NCBI GenBank assembly: GCA_905221215.1
Contig: CAJNCI010000002.1
Coordinates: forward strand, 248,001-312,000
From: a bacterium
Lineage (GTDB): Bacteria > Bacillota > Bacilli > Lactobacillales > Streptococcaceae
Direction: 5' to 3'
Length of the DNA: 64,000 nucleotides
How positions within the stretch are numbered: the stretch's first letter is position 1; each line of letters begins with the position of its first letter. The notes under the pieces are model-generated. The model saw nothing but the letters and a program-made list of their open reading frames with translations. It ran no database searches and had not been told where the DNA came from. A program made the translations under genes and the position numbers. Below are positions 47,097-57,516 of this stretch, one piece after another.

Positions 47097-48050
47097 ATGT
47101 CTATTAGTCAACGTACGACCAAGCTCATCTTAGCCACCTGTCTTGCCTGTCTTCTTGCTTATTTTCTCAATCTTTCTTCCGCAGTTTCAGCCGGAATTAT
47201 CGCTCTCTTGAGCCTATCTGATACTCGTAGAAGCACTTTAAAATTGGCCCGCAATCGTCTTTTTTCTATGCTTCTAGCTCTGGCTATCGGTGTTCTGGCT
47301 TTTCACTTGAGCGGATTTCATATCTGGAGCCTTGGCCTCTATCTTGCCCTCTACGTTCCTCTAGCCTACAAGATGGGCTGGGAAATTGGCATCACACCAA
47401 GCACTGTTTTGGTGAGCCATCTCTTGGTACAAGAATCAACCTCTCCAGACCTTCTAGTCAATGAATTCCTTCTCTTTGCTATCGGTACAGGATTTGCCTT
47501 ACTTGTCAATCTCTACATGCCTTCACGAGAAGAGAAAATCCAGCACTACCACACGCTAGTCGAAGAAAAGTTAAAAGATATCCTCCAGCGCTTCAAATAT
47601 TATTTATCCAGAGGAGATGGACGCAATCGAGCACAGCTGGTGGAAGAATTGGACACCCTTTTAGAAGAAGCACTCAGACTGGTCTATTTGGATCACTCTG
47701 ACCACCTTTTTCATCAAACAGATTACCATATCCACTACTTTGAGATGAGACAGCGACAAAGTCGTATCCTGCGAAACATGACCCAGCAGATCAACACCTG
47801 TCACCTAGCTGCCAGTGAAAGCCTGATTTTGGCCCAACTCTTTTCAAAAATTGCAGGGCAACTTAGCCAGACCAATCCTGCTTCTGATTTGCTAGATGAA
47901 ATTGAACGTTATCTGGAAGTCTTCCGGAACCGCAGTCTGCCCAAGACAAGAGAAGAATTTGAAACCCGTGCCACCCTTCTTCAACTCCTACGCGAAGCCA
48001 AAACCTTCATCCAAGTAAAAGTTGATTTTTACAAAAAATATGGACAGTAA
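47097..48050 (+). CDS. Aromatic acid exporter family protein (ArAE_1/DUF939)
   Basis: A 317 aa protein. The N-terminal half has five to six membrane helices (residues 8-140; start ISQRTTKLILATCLACLLAY), and the C-terminal half is a helical cytosolic ArAE_1_C domain (about 150-310; HYHTLVEEKLKDILQRFKYY). It belongs to the ArAE/YqjA-like family; the substrate is unknown. It follows sstT by 67 bp. Its TAA is directly followed by a BOX element. Confidence 0.85.
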   Translation: MSISQRTTKLILATCLACLLAYFLNLSSAVSAGIIALLSLSDTRRSTLKLARNRLFSMLLALAIGVLAFHLSGFHIWSLGLYLALYVPLAYKMGWEIGITPSTVLVSHLLVQESTSPDLLVNEFLLFAIGTGFALLVNLYMPSREEKIQHYHTLVEEKLKDILQRFKYYLSRGDGRNRAQLVEELDTLLEEALRLVYLDHSDHLFHQTDYHIHYFEMRQRQSRILRNMTQQINTCHLAASESLILAQLFSKIAGQLSQTNPASDLLDEIERYLEVFRNRSLPKTREEFETRATLLQLLREAKTFIQVKVDFYKKYGQ

Positions 48051-48290
48051 TACTCTTCGAAAATCTCTTCAAACTACGTCAGCGTCGCCTTACCGTATAT
48101 AGGTTACTGACTTCGTCAGTTCTATCCACAACCTCAAAACGGTGTTTTGAGCTGACTTCGTCAGTTCTATCCACAACCTCAAAACGGTGTTTTGAGCTGA
48201 CTTCGTCAGTTCTATCTGCAACCTCAAAACGGTGTTTTTGGCAGCTTACGGCTAGCTTCCTAGTTTGCTCTTTGATTTTCATTGAGTATA
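48051..48290 (+). repeat. BOX element, boxA-boxB x3-boxC
   Basis: boxA begins TACTCTTCGAAAATCTCTTC. Three 45 bp boxB units follow at 48108-48152, 48153-48197 and 48198-48242, each starting TGACTTCGTCAGTTCTATC. boxC ends TTTTCATTGAGTATA. The 78-codon minus-strand frame across it is a by-product of the repeat. Confidence 0.92.
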
Positions 48291-48291
48291 A

Positions 48292-48343
48292 AAAAGAAAA
48301 CTTCAGACCAATCACAAAAGGTGAATATCTGAAGTTTTCTTTT
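48292..48343. terminator. Strong hairpin terminator between BOX and asp5
   Basis: AAAAGAAAACTTCAGA/TCTGAAGTTTTCTTTT, a perfect 16 bp stem with a 20 nt loop. It ends the accessory Sec operon on the minus strand and the ArAE transcript on the plus strand. Confidence 0.75.
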
Positions 48344-48566
48344 ATTTATAGGTTAGTACCATAAAGGTTAATAGTAAAACGAATAAGGCCAAACTCACCA
48401 ATAAAGTGAGAACCTTTACCAAGGTGTTGCTCTGCCAGTAGCTTGGTTTACCAATATTACTAGTGGCATCCATGGAAAAGAGTTGATTTTGACGGGGTTG
48501 TATGGTCACCAATACAATCAAAGCAAGAGATAGGATAATAGCTAAAACAATCAGTATTTCAATCAT
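48342..48566 (-). CDS. asp5: Accessory Sec system protein Asp5 (SecG-like)
   Basis: A 74 aa protein with two membrane helices (about 2-20, IEILIVLAIILSLALIVLV, and 52-72, VKVLTLLVSLALFVLLLTF) and a polar loop, the SecG layout. Asp5 works with SecY2 as the SecG-like channel part. Last gene of the accessory Sec operon, 4 bp after asp4. Confidence 0.85.
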   Translation of the reverse strand: MIEILIVLAIILSLALIVLVTIQPRQNQLFSMDATSNIGKPSYWQSNTLVKVLTLLVSLALFVLLLTFMVLTYK

Positions 48567-48570
48567 AGGC

Positions 48571-48750
48571 CTACCTCAAAATCCCCAGCAAAGTAAAGAG
48601 CAAACCAATCAGAATCATCAAACCCAGTAAGAGTGAAAAAGTTTTACTAATCTTTTCCCCTCGGGTTTCTTTTTCCTTCTTGATGGGTTTTTGTTTCAAC
48701 TCTTCCATGCGACCTTCAACGTCTTTGTAAAATAAATCTTCCTCTGACAT
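48571..48750 (-). CDS. asp4: Accessory Sec system protein Asp4 (SecE-like)
   Basis: A 59 aa protein I translated by hand: MSEEDLFYKDVEGRMEELKQ opens a charged helix, then a basic stretch KPIKKEKETRGEKISK, and one C-terminal membrane helix (about 38-57, FSLLLGLMILIGLLFTLLGI). This is the SecE-like layout of Asp4. It begins 1 bp after the gtfB stop, with AGGAGG nearby, and is easily missed by length cut-offs. Confidence 0.88.
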   Translation of the reverse strand: MSEEDLFYKDVEGRMEELKQKPIKKEKETRGEKISKTFSLLLGLMILIGLLFTLLGILR

Positions 48751-48751
48751 A

Positions 48752-50089
48752 TTAGCCTCCTAAAACAGTTTGCATGGTTTCCTGATACCGCACCAAGTCA
48801 ACATAATTTGCATGTTGGCCTTGCTTTCCAAGTGCCTGACGCATTTGTTCAACATCTGAAAGGGCCAGTTTAATGGTCTCAACCAAAGCAGAAACTTCAC
48901 TACTTTCAAATAGATGATCAGGAGCGATATAGAGTCTATTGTGTACCGTTTGGTTGAATCCCAGAATCAAGAGATTGTGCTCAAAGGCCTGACGCACCGC
49001 CTGCAACAACTCATTACTGTGGTTTATATCCAAGTAAATATCCGACAATTGATACAGTTCCTGAATCTTCTGTGGACTAGCGTTCTGGTAAAGGACCACA
49101 TTAGGATAGCGAAGCATATCTAAGAGCTTAGAAGACATCTCTGTCACCGCTGCAATACGGAAGGTAACATCAGGCAAGGCTTCTACAATCGTTTCTACTT
49201 GCTCAATCTGATCTGAATTAGTCAAGATTAAGGCATCTCGTCTTAGGAAATTATCGCGTTTGAACTGGTAATGGTAACCCAAGTGCACAAACTGATCATG
49301 GTATTTCTCGTCAGTCAACTCCAAAGCGCGCTCATAAGTCGCCTTGTTAGGAATGATAATCTTCTTAGTACGCACATCATCATTTTCCAAAATCAACTGC
49401 ATATTGCCTGGAATGACATCATAGAGAGGTTCCTGCCAAACCAAAACATCTGAGCCAGACTTATCTGGATGATGGAAGGAAACCAAGAAAGGAGTCGCTA
49501 GAGTATTAAAGATAAGCTGGCTTGTATCTATTTCCAAATCTTGTAAAAAGAAGGTGATAAATTCAACCTTATTTGCAAAGTAACGCATGGGCTGACCTGG
49601 CAAAGTCAATAAGATATCACCCGTCACATGGTTTTCAAGTAAAACTTGTTGATCATTGACATCTTGGTAAACTGTCATAATCGGCTCACTATCTGCGCTA
49701 TAGGTGGTTGTAGCAAAGCAAGCACCATAGCGATTATAATGGTCAACCTGGCGTACTCGACCTTCTAAATCTTTCCAATCTACCTGTTTAACCAGGCGAG
49801 CCTGCAAACCATCTGCATAATGAATGATAGCCCTCTCCTGTGTCATATCCTCAATACGAGCAGACTGATTATTTCCTGAAATTTCCCAAAAAGCTGGAAC
49901 AGGGACTTGGTTAAAATAGAGAGGTTTTCCATCCTCGTAGCCTAGATAATAGGTAAAAGGAGAAACCAGACCATCAGGCAGAAAACCATCTGCATCGATG
50001 ACCACTCCAAGTTGAGAAAGACCAGTAGCCACTAGACTTTCATGTAAATCTCGACTTTCTTGACTGTAACGATCATAAAGTTCAATCAT
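48752..50089 (-). CDS. gtfB: Accessory Sec glycosyltransferase stabilising subunit GtfB (Gtf2)
   Basis: A 445 aa protein (MIELYDRYSQESRDLHESLV) of the TarS/GtfB family. GtfB is the adaptor that binds the serine-rich substrate and holds GtfA; together they add the first GlcNAc to Ser/Thr. It overlaps gtfA by 8 nt. A conserved C-terminal GT-B-like region (YQLSDIYLDINHSNELLQAV, about residue 345) is visible. Confidence 0.9.
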   Translation of the reverse strand: MIELYDRYSQESRDLHESLVATGLSQLGVVIDADGFLPDGLVSPFTYYLGYEDGKPLYFNQVPVPAFWEISGNNQSARIEDMTQERAIIHYADGLQARLVKQVDWKDLEGRVRQVDHYNRYGACFATTTYSADSEPIMTVYQDVNDQQVLLENHVTGDILLTLPGQPMRYFANKVEFITFFLQDLEIDTSQLIFNTLATPFLVSFHHPDKSGSDVLVWQEPLYDVIPGNMQLILENDDVRTKKIIIPNKATYERALELTDEKYHDQFVHLGYHYQFKRDNFLRRDALILTNSDQIEQVETIVEALPDVTFRIAAVTEMSSKLLDMLRYPNVVLYQNASPQKIQELYQLSDIYLDINHSNELLQAVRQAFEHNLLILGFNQTVHNRLYIAPDHLFESSEVSALVETIKLALSDVEQMRQALGKQGQHANYVDLVRYQETMQTVLGG

Positions 50090-51593
50090 GGAGCACCTCC
50101 TCTACTGTTTTCTTCCACTTCTCTAAAATTTCTTCGGTTAAGAAGCCTTCTGCAATCTGGTAAGAATGGGCCCGCATAGCTTCCAAACGATTTTCTTGAT
50201 ACAGTTGACAAATCTTAGCTGCGTAAGCTTGCTTAATTTGGTCTTCTACGTGGTCTGATGAACTTGGAATCAAATAACCATTTTTCCCATCTTCTATAAA
50301 GGTCTGATTGCCATAAGGTACATCAAAACCGATTAGTGGTAGACCTGAACCAATAGCTTCCATCAAGGTCAAACCAAATCCTTCACTGGTAGAAGCCGTC
50401 AAATAGACCTCATACTGGCTATAAATCTGCGAAAGTTCCGCATGCCCCTTGAGCTGGATATAATCCTCAGCCTGATGATTTGCAATAATGTCTCTAAGCA
50501 GAGAATCCTCTCCACCGCTACCATAAATATCAAAGGTTAATTCAGGGATTTCCTTATGAGCCTCAATGACCGCCTTGACCAACCAGTCGATATGTTTTTC
50601 TTTGGCAAGACGTGAAGCCGTAATCAATGAAAAGGGCTTACGTCCTTGACTTGACTCAGTTAATGCATCAATACTTCCTACAGGAATAGTAACAATCTTT
50701 GGTTGATGCTGAGTGTATTTGGCAAATTGCTCTTGCAGAACTTCTCTCTGTCTATCAGTGGATACAATAAAGAAATCAACCTTATCTGCATTGGTAAACT
50801 GATAGTCGTAATAGTTATTCCAAAGGATATAATCCTCGTTTGTAGCATTTTCACTATAATGCTCCGCATGAACAACTACCGCCAGATGAGCCGCCTGTAC
50901 TTCCTCAAAAACAACCTGTCCAATGCCTGTCTCTCTATCAAGAATGACCAAATCAGACTTGTTCAAATTCAATGATTTCATAAAGGCACGCATAAAGGCT
51001 TGCTTCCCATAAAAAATCTTATCCTTGAAACGATAAACTTCTTCCTTCCCTTGATTCATCAAGATATCATAGGCTGGAGTTCCGTCTTCATTATAGAAAG
51101 TTCTTTGGTATAGGACTGCAACATTGTCCTTGGGAGCAAAGTATTCGGTACAATAACGCGTATAAGAAAAGTAATCCTTACGAATCAGTTTTCCTTTAAA
51201 AACATACTCTGCATGTTGAACCAAGTCCTTGTTCTCATCCACCAAATAACAGGTGATAAACTTATCTTGGTCAGAAAAGAAGACACGTAAAACCTTGCCA
51301 TTTTTTTCTCTGTGACTTTCTTCACCACCAAAGTAAGCCAAGACATCATCCACTGTCACGCTAGTCGGCGCAATCTTGAGATCTGTGAAATGATTATAAA
51401 GCCAGATAACTTGATCGTCATCAAAACCAATATTGTCTGTTAAGTGCTGAATATTATCGGCTAAAATCATATCTGTAAAGATAAACTTAGAGGACAGATT
51501 TAATTTCCGAAAAACACCAGCACGATAGGCTTGTGCGTATTCAACACCGCTACTAGCCCATCCAAGTCCTAAATTTATATTGTAAATTGTCAT
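50082..51593 (-). CDS. gtfA: Accessory Sec O-GlcNAc transferase GtfA (Gtf1)
   Basis: A 503 aa GT4-type GT-B enzyme starting MTIYNINLGLGWASSGVEYA. The C-terminal donor site carries LITASRLAKEKHIDWLVKA (about residue 325) and the EX7E-like element SEGFGLTLMEAIGSGLPLIG (about residue 403). It transfers GlcNAc from UDP-GlcNAc to the adhesin's serine repeats in the cytosol. It begins 12 bp after secA2. Confidence 0.94.
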   Translation of the reverse strand: MTIYNINLGLGWASSGVEYAQAYRAGVFRKLNLSSKFIFTDMILADNIQHLTDNIGFDDDQVIWLYNHFTDLKIAPTSVTVDDVLAYFGGEESHREKNGKVLRVFFSDQDKFITCYLVDENKDLVQHAEYVFKGKLIRKDYFSYTRYCTEYFAPKDNVAVLYQRTFYNEDGTPAYDILMNQGKEEVYRFKDKIFYGKQAFMRAFMKSLNLNKSDLVILDRETGIGQVVFEEVQAAHLAVVVHAEHYSENATNEDYILWNNYYDYQFTNADKVDFFIVSTDRQREVLQEQFAKYTQHQPKIVTIPVGSIDALTESSQGRKPFSLITASRLAKEKHIDWLVKAVIEAHKEIPELTFDIYGSGGEDSLLRDIIANHQAEDYIQLKGHAELSQIYSQYEVYLTASTSEGFGLTLMEAIGSGLPLIGFDVPYGNQTFIEDGKNGYLIPSSSDHVEDQIKQAYAAKICQLYQENRLEAMRAHSYQIAEGFLTEEILEKWKKTVEEVLHD

Positions 51594-51605
51594 ATTTTCC
51601 TCTTT

Positions 51606-53978
51606 TTATGGGAAATGAGTCATAATCTCACCCTTAGGAGTGACTTCAACCAAGCCCATCAGGAGATTACGAACCATATCCGCATGAATCTGTTCTTTCA
51701 TAGTTTCAAAGCCTGCATAGGCTTCTTGATAGTACTCTACGATTGGATTTTTCTGACTATTAGATTGACCACCGATAGCCATTGTTAATTGCTGAAGATA
51801 ATCTACCTGCTCAACCCAATTGTCATCAACGGCTTTAAGCAGCGAGAGGCGTAAAAACTGTTCATACAAGCCATGTTGCTCAAGCAATTCTTTCTTTTCA
51901 GAAAGTTCTTTATCAATCACCTGCTTCATAAAGCTACGAACTGCAGTTTTGTCAGTCACATCTATATAATCTGGAACTTCTTTAATATGAAAACTAATAT
52001 TGGTCACAATAAAGTGAAAGAGCAACTCTCGACTTTCATAATTTGAAGCGGTCACTTGATCAATGTAACTAGCAATAATTCCCTCAACAACATCCTCTAA
52101 GTCACGAGAACCATCTATTAGACGGTTTCTTTCTTTATAGACCATATCCCGTTGAATATTCATACTCTCAGCATATTCTAGTGTCTGACGACGCGCCGAA
52201 CGTCCAGCACTATCACTAGCATGTTGTGCCTTTTCGACTAGTTTCCGGTATTTACGACCTTTCAATACTTCCGGTTGAGTCATATCTTGAACCTGATAGT
52301 CTTTGTACTTTTTATGCACCCAAGATGGACCAAATTTCTTGATAACATCGTCCTCTAAAGATACAAAGAACTTACTCATCCCAGGATCTCCCTGACGGCC
52401 AGAACGGCCACGAATTTGTAGGTCGATTCGTTGACTTTCCATCCGTTCCGTTCCAATGACAATCAAGCCCCCGAGCTCTGCGACTCCTTTACCAAGCTTG
52501 ATATCCGTACCCCGTCCTGCCATAGAGGTAGCCACTGTCACAGCCCCCATCTGACCTGACTCTGAGATGATTTGAGCCTCACGCGCAGCATTATTAGCAT
52601 TTAGGACATTATGGGCAATTCCTTCACGTAATAAAAGAGATGAGTAAAGATGGGACATCTCAACTGATCCGACAAAAACGAGCAAAGGATTCCCCTTAGC
52701 ATGGTATTCTTTGATATACTCCAAAGAAGCATACACTTTTTCAGGTAAAGTGACGTAGAGATTATCTGGATAGTCAATCCGTTTTCTAGGACGATTGGTT
52801 GGAATGCGCACTACAGACATATTGTAAGTTTCAAGAAGCTCTTTTTCTGCAACTTTACCTGTTCCCGTCATTCCAGACACCTTATTAAACATCTTAAAAA
52901 GACTCTGATAGGTGATAGAAGCCATAGCTCGTGTTTCTGGAGACAATTTGACATGTTCCTTGGCTTCAATGGCCTGATGGAGACCTCCCTGCAGTTTGGT
53001 CATTTCCATTAGACGCCCCGTCCCCTTATCCACTAATACCATTTCATTACCACGAATAACATAGTCCTTGTCTTTTGTATAGAGCTTGTGGGCTCGAAGT
53101 GCATAGACCAAATGACGAGCAAAGGTTGCATTCTCCTCATTATAAAAATGTTCAATCCCTAAAAAGCTTTCAGCAGCTTTAGCACCTTTAGTGGTCAACC
53201 AAACTTCATCTTTTTCCTCTTTAAAAATGTAATCCTCACCTTCAACCAAGGTCGTTACAAGCGTGTCAATAATACCGTAGTGATTGGACTGAACACGAGG
53301 TGCCCCAGCAATAATAAGAGGTGTCTGTGCGCTATCCAATAAGATATCATCAACCTCATCAATAATAACATAATCAAAGGGTCGTAAAAATTTCCCTTTA
53401 TCATTTGAGGCAAGATTATCATTTAAATAATCAAAACCTAAGTTACTATTAGTTGTATAAATAATATCTGATGCGTAAATAACTTTTTTCTCTTTTGGGG
53501 TAAATTCTTTTTGAGGATCATCTGTAAAAGGGACTCCAATTGTCAATCCTAAGAAACGGTATACTTGTCCCATCTCCTCAGCATCGCGTTTAGCTAGATA
53601 ATCATTGGTAGTAATCAGCATGGTACCTTTACCTGTCAAGGCATTGAGATAAACAGGCATAGTGGCCGTCAAGGTTTTCCCCTCACCTGTATTCATCTCA
53701 GCAACATTTCCCTGATGAATAACAATTCCACCCATGACCTGGACATCATAAGGGAACATTCCCAATACGCGTCTATCCGCTTCACGAACAACTGCAAAAG
53801 CTTCTACCAATAGGTCATCGAGAGTTGCCCCATCAGCAAGACGTTGGCGAAATTCCACTGTTTTTGCCGCTAGTTCTTGGTCTGAGAGAGACTCCATCTT
53901 TCCTTTAAGAGCATTAATCTTTTTTAAAATCTTTTTAACTTTTCTAAGTTGAAAATCTTGATAAAAACCTTTAAACAC
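51606..53978 (-). CDS. secA2: Accessory translocase ATPase SecA2
   Basis: A 790 aa motor that drives the glycosylated adhesin through SecY2. Walker A is [14 protein letters not shown] (about residue 97), Walker [12 protein letters not shown] (about residue 206), and the helicase motifs [13 protein letters not shown] and [13 protein letters not shown] are intact. It lacks the C-terminal SecB/zinc region of housekeeping SecA and is shorter. The start is GTG (53976-53978), with AAGGAG 7 nt upstream, overlapping asp3 by 8 nt. Confidence 0.95.
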   Translation of the reverse strand: MFKGFYQDFQLRKVKKILKKINALKGKMESLSDQELAAKTVEFRQRLADGATLDDLLVEAFAVVREADRRVLGMFPYDVQVMGGIVIHQGNVAEMNTGEGKTLTATMPVYLNALTGKGTMLITTNDYLAKRDAEEMGQVYRFLGLTIGVPFTDDPQKEFTPKEKKVIYASDIIYTTNSNLGFDYLNDNLASNDKGKFLRPFDYVIIDEVDDILLDSAQTPLIIAGAPRVQSNHYGIIDTLVTTLVEGEDYIFKEEKDEVWLTTKGAKAAESFLGIEHFYNEENATFARHLVYALRAHKLYTKDKDYVIRGNEMVLVDKGTGRLMEMTKLQGGLHQAIEAKEHVKLSPETRAMASITYQSLFKMFNKVSGMTGTGKVAEKELLETYNMSVVRIPTNRPRKRIDYPDNLYVTLPEKVYASLEYIKEYHAKGNPLLVFVGSVEMSHLYSSLLLREGIAHNVLNANNAAREAQIISESGQMGAVTVATSMAGRGTDIKLGKGVAELGGLIVIGTERMESQRIDLQIRGRSGRQGDPGMSKFFVSLEDDVIKKFGPSWVHKKYKDYQVQDMTQPEVLKGRKYRKLVEKAQHASDSAGRSARRQTLEYAESMNIQRDMVYKERNRLIDGSRDLEDVVEGIIASYIDQVTASNYESRELLFHFIVTNISFHIKEVPDYIDVTDKTAVRSFMKQVIDKELSEKKELLEQHGLYEQFLRLSLLKAVDDNWVEQVDYLQQLTMAIGGQSNSQKNPIVEYYQEAYAGFETMKEQIHADMVRNLLMGLVEVTPKGEIMTHFP

Positions 53979-54411
53979 GATTCATCTCCTTAATAGAAAA
54001 AGAATAGAAATCTAAGGACTCAAAGCCAGCACTTAGAAGGGAAACTTGATAAGTATAGGTATCATCAGGATAGGTAAAATCAAAGACTTTCATTTTTTCA
54101 ATTTTCTCTTCAATCACATCCCCATATCTATCAAAAAAGACAATCTTTATATAGACTCCATTTGTAGGATGACATTCAAAATCCATACATAATTGATAAT
54201 CCTGTTTTCTTTTAAGTAAGGGAAGACTGGGTTGAGTTCTAAAGGCTTGATAGTTCACACTGGAAAACCATGTTTTTAAGATTTCTCCTGATGGCACCAA
54301 GGGATTATATAGACTAATATGTTTATCTTCGTAATATGTCACCTTACTACCATACATAAATGTTCCCTTTACCTCTCCCCAAGTGATATTTTCTCTTTGA
54401 TTGATAATCAT
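53971..54411 (-). CDS. asp3: Accessory Sec system protein Asp3
   Basis: A 146 aa protein starting [20 protein letters not shown], with a carbohydrate-binding-module-like beta fold expected from its family. It bridges Asp1, Asp2 and SecA2 and binds the adhesin. The start overlaps the asp2 stop (ATGA), and the end overlaps secA2. Confidence 0.9.
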   Translation of the reverse strand: MIINQRENITWGEVKGTFMYGSKVTYYEDKHISLYNPLVPSGEILKTWFSSVNYQAFRTQPSLPLLKRKQDYQLCMDFECHPTNGVYIKIVFFDRYGDVIEEKIEKMKVFDFTYPDDTYTYQVSLLSAGFESLDFYSFSIKEMNRV

Positions 54412-55940
54412 TTGTCACCTCTTCCAAACTCTGATCCCAATACCATACTATAAAAATGCAAAAACCAAGCCACATTTGTAGCAGTATCATCATTGTGTCG
54501 ACCAGATGTTCCCTTGGAAAGAATTTTTGCACCAGTATTACACAGATACGTTACTAATTGTTCATAGGCATGGCTATCCATTTCCTCATCTTTCATATAA
54601 GATAGACCAAAAGTTGTTTTTGAAAAATCAGCTTGTTTAAAGACTTTCCAAAAACGTTGATCTAATTCCAACATATGGTCAGATGTCACTCCATTTGTAT
54701 GATGGATTAACACATCAAATGCCAAATTGGAGACAGCTGGTGCATCTAAGCGACCTCTACGAGCAATTGTTCCAAGATTAGCCAGAGGTTTTCCCACAAT
54801 AACAGCCCTAGGTTCAAAGAAAGCACCATAATAAAGAGCTGGAAAAGTTCCCATAGAAAGACCAGATAAAATCAAATCTTTATGAGTAAGGCCTAAATAC
54901 TGTAGATAATAACGAATAGTATCTTTTATCTTCTCTTCTAGCTCCTCGCTACCAAGGTAAAAGGCTCCACCCTCCAAACGAGGATCAGAAAACAAAAGGA
55001 AAGGACAGCCTAAATCTTTCATCATAAAATATCCTTCAAATCCCTCGGCAGGACGATACCCAGCAAAGTAGACCACCAAAGGTGGTTTGAAATCACCCGG
55101 ATGAAAGAAGTAGTTAATTTCGTCACGAATTTTGTCATGTAAAATGTTTCCTCCGAGGAAAAATTTACCAAACTGTCTGCGACTCCAACGTTGGTGCAAA
55201 TTCCCTAGCGTCAAACTTCCGCAACCACGAGCTTCGATTGATACAGACAAAAAGATATCAATCTCTTCGTTATCTACCACTATAGCCCTTTTTAATTCAC
55301 TTTCATTATAGATTTTTTCTTCAAAAAAATCATCAACACCACCAGACCATATCTTACTGATAACAAAACGAAATTCACAGTTTCCTTGCTTTTCAAATTC
55401 CAACCATAATTCTATTGGGAAGTTTTTATAAACTATAAAATTATCTGGCCAGTAAGCTATTTGTTGAAAATCATCTCCAAAATTCCCTTCCAAACTGACA
55501 TAATCGAGTCCCTGATAAGAGATAGCCCCTCGAAAACTTGAACGAATTTGTATCGTTGATGGAAATAGTTTATCACCGTACCCCCCACCAAAGAGAGAGG
55601 TTGACAAATCATTCACTAATTGCTGAGGATCTGAGAAGTCTATAGCTTGAGCACACCGTTTCTTTAATAAATCAAGAACAGATGAATTTACCATCTCAAA
55701 ATCTTGATTATAAAAAAGAGTATAAGGTTCAATATGATGAATAAAAGGCAGTAAATCTGCCAAGTACTGACCATCCTCTATCAAGATAATATGGAAACTA
55801 GTAATAGATTCCATTTCCATCATTTTACGAAGAGCTAGCGGTGAGTTGGGACAGAAATAGTACCAATCCATATTTTTAGGAATATCGTAATGATGAGCCC
55901 AATTATCAATCCCTATCTGTAGGATTTTATAGTCCTTTGA
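54408..55940 (-). CDS. asp2: Accessory Sec protein Asp2, GlcNAc O-acetyltransferase
   Basis: A 510 aa protein. The catalytic alpha/beta-hydrolase-type core has LILSGLSMGTFPALYYGA (nucleophile Ser, about residue 355). The C-terminal SGRHNDDTATNVAWFLHFY holds the likely catalytic His. Asp2 acetylates GlcNAc on the adhesin and is also needed for export. The frame opens six codons earlier, but ATG 55938-55940 has GAGGAGG 6 nt upstream and is preferred; it overlaps asp1 by 14 nt. Confidence 0.92.
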   Translation of the reverse strand, partial: SKDYKILQIGIDNWAHHYDIPKNMDWYYFCPNSPLALRKMMEMESITSFHIILIEDGQYLADLLPFIHHIEPYTLFYNQDFEMVNSSVLDLLKKRCAQAIDFSDPQQLVNDLSTSLFGGGYGDKLFPSTIQIRSSFRGAISYQGLDYVSLEGNFGDDFQQIAYWPDNFIVYKNFPIELWLEFEKQGNCEFRFVISKIWSGGVDDFFEEKIYNESELKRAIVVDNEEIDIFLSVSIEARGCGSLTLGNLHQRWSRRQFGKFFLGGNILHDKIRDEINYFFHPGDFKPPLVVYFAGYRPAEGFEGYFMMKDLGCPFLLFSDPRLEGGAFYLGSEELEEKIKDTIRYYLQYLGLTHKDLILSGLSMGTFPALYYGAFFEPRAVIVGKPLANLGTIARRGRLDAPAVSNLAFDVLIHHTNGVTSDHMLELDQRFWKVFKQADFSKTTFGLSYMKDEEMDSHAYEQLVTYLCNTGAKILSKGTSGRHNDDTATNVAWFLHFYSMVLGSEFGRGDK

Positions 55941-57507
55941 CATTAGTAACCTCCTCAATCCAGTGATGCAATTTATCTAAGAAACGTTGGCCAGTATGTT
56001 CCTTGATTTTATCAATAGAGTAAATCAAGGCCTGGTTCCATTCTTTCAATCTATCTATATAGTAATGTGCAGCCGTTGAAAATTCTGCCACATCTGAAAG
56101 TAAATAGCCATTTTTCAAATGTTCTACATAAACGGTTTCAACTCGATTAATCTGAGGAATTCCCGCACTAATACCCGCTATTTGAGTATAGAGATGAGGC
56201 TGTTTATTAAGATCCACAATCAAACGGACAAACTCTAATGTCTTAATCAAATCCAACTCATCATTCATATTGACAAATTGAAAACGTAGTTCCTGCTCTT
56301 GATTTTCTTCTAAAGGATTTTCCGCATCTCCATAGTCTATTCCTTTTTCTAAACTATCAGTCTGAATTTTCTCTTGAATAATTTCATGAACAAGAGCCTC
56401 CACAGCATCCATCTGTTCCTGACTAGCAGAGAAAGCACCGAAAATGATTTCTGTATTTTTAGTTTCTGAAATAAATAACAAAACTTGAATCAATGTTTCC
56501 CTATCAATTTCTTCGTTAAAATCAAGTTGATAGTAAATGATCGACTCTTTTCTTGTTTGACTTCGCCCCAGACGTAAACGTGTATCAAAAGGAGAGAGAT
56601 GGTAAAATTTATTAGAAAGTTCAGGATATAGTTCCTGCAAAAGTTGTAAACTATCCTCTCTATCCACTAACACTAAACTAGCTCGATCAACCGATACTGA
56701 TAACTCTCTAAAGGTATTCTGTGAATTACGATTGATAAAGAGACTCAAAATTTTAGGATTAGTACTTGGAATATGATCAAAGATAAACTGATCATGGTAA
56801 GGATGCGACGGAATGATAAAAATATCCTGCTTTTCCTGATTTTTTTTCAAATAGTTATCAAAAAATTCTGCTACCAAATGCTCCATATTTCGATAGTTAA
56901 GCAATTTAAATCGATAGGCAAAAATCGGATTGATCTCTATTCTACCTTCCTCTTGAATATATTCCCTAAATCGCCAAATTCCTTTAGGATCCAGATAGTC
57001 CTGATACATAGCTTGTTCATCTTCAAAATAGATTACACTAGATACAAATCCTCTGTCGTCCATGATATAGCGCTTGCTAATCTGACCATTTGGATCAAAA
57101 TACCGAATGTCACTAATAAAACCCTCTACACCATGCTCTATCTGAGCATATTTCTTACCTTTTTTTTGCACGATAATCGCAAAGGGACTATACAGAAATT
57201 GGCAATCACTATCCCACTCTATATCTCTAATGTGAAGAACCTGAGTATGCAGCCCATAGAAATCTTGCATATCATCAAAAACAGAGTAGACATCTGTCTC
57301 TAAAACACCATGTCTATGTAAAAAATAACGTAAGTGTGGTTGATAAGCTAATACTAATAAGCGAGACGATAGGCCTTGTCTTTGAAAAAGACGAATTTGA
57401 TTAAAGGTATCATCAAATTCAAAGCGAAATTGTGAATGGTACCAAGGAATTATATCCGCATGCCACTGACGCTCTGAACCATACCAAGCTGGAATAAAAT
57501 AATACAT
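55927..57507 (-). CDS. asp1: Accessory Sec system protein Asp1
   Basis: A 526 aa protein starting MYYFIPAWYGSERQWHADII. Family structures show a GT-B-like fold without known catalysis; it forms the Asp1-Asp2-Asp3 complex that links SecA2 to the glycosylated substrate. It lies 9 bp after secY2. Confidence 0.92.
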   Translation of the reverse strand: MYYFIPAWYGSERQWHADIIPWYHSQFRFEFDDTFNQIRLFQRQGLSSRLLVLAYQPHLRYFLHRHGVLETDVYSVFDDMQDFYGLHTQVLHIRDIEWDSDCQFLYSPFAIIVQKKGKKYAQIEHGVEGFISDIRYFDPNGQISKRYIMDDRGFVSSVIYFEDEQAMYQDYLDPKGIWRFREYIQEEGRIEINPIFAYRFKLLNYRNMEHLVAEFFDNYLKKNQEKQDIFIIPSHPYHDQFIFDHIPSTNPKILSLFINRNSQNTFRELSVSVDRASLVLVDREDSLQLLQELYPELSNKFYHLSPFDTRLRLGRSQTRKESIIYYQLDFNEEIDRETLIQVLLFISETKNTEIIFGAFSASQEQMDAVEALVHEIIQEKIQTDSLEKGIDYGDAENPLEENQEQELRFQFVNMNDELDLIKTLEFVRLIVDLNKQPHLYTQIAGISAGIPQINRVETVYVEHLKNGYLLSDVAEFSTAAHYYIDRLKEWNQALIYSIDKIKEHTGQRFLDKLHHWIEEVTNVKGL

Positions 57508-57516
57508 GACACCCTC

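Noticed and set aside
48079..48315. 78-codon minus-strand frame with repeated KHRFEVVDRTDEVSS units
   Set aside because: It is a translation of the three boxB units of the BOX element. No ribosome-binding site or family supports a gene.
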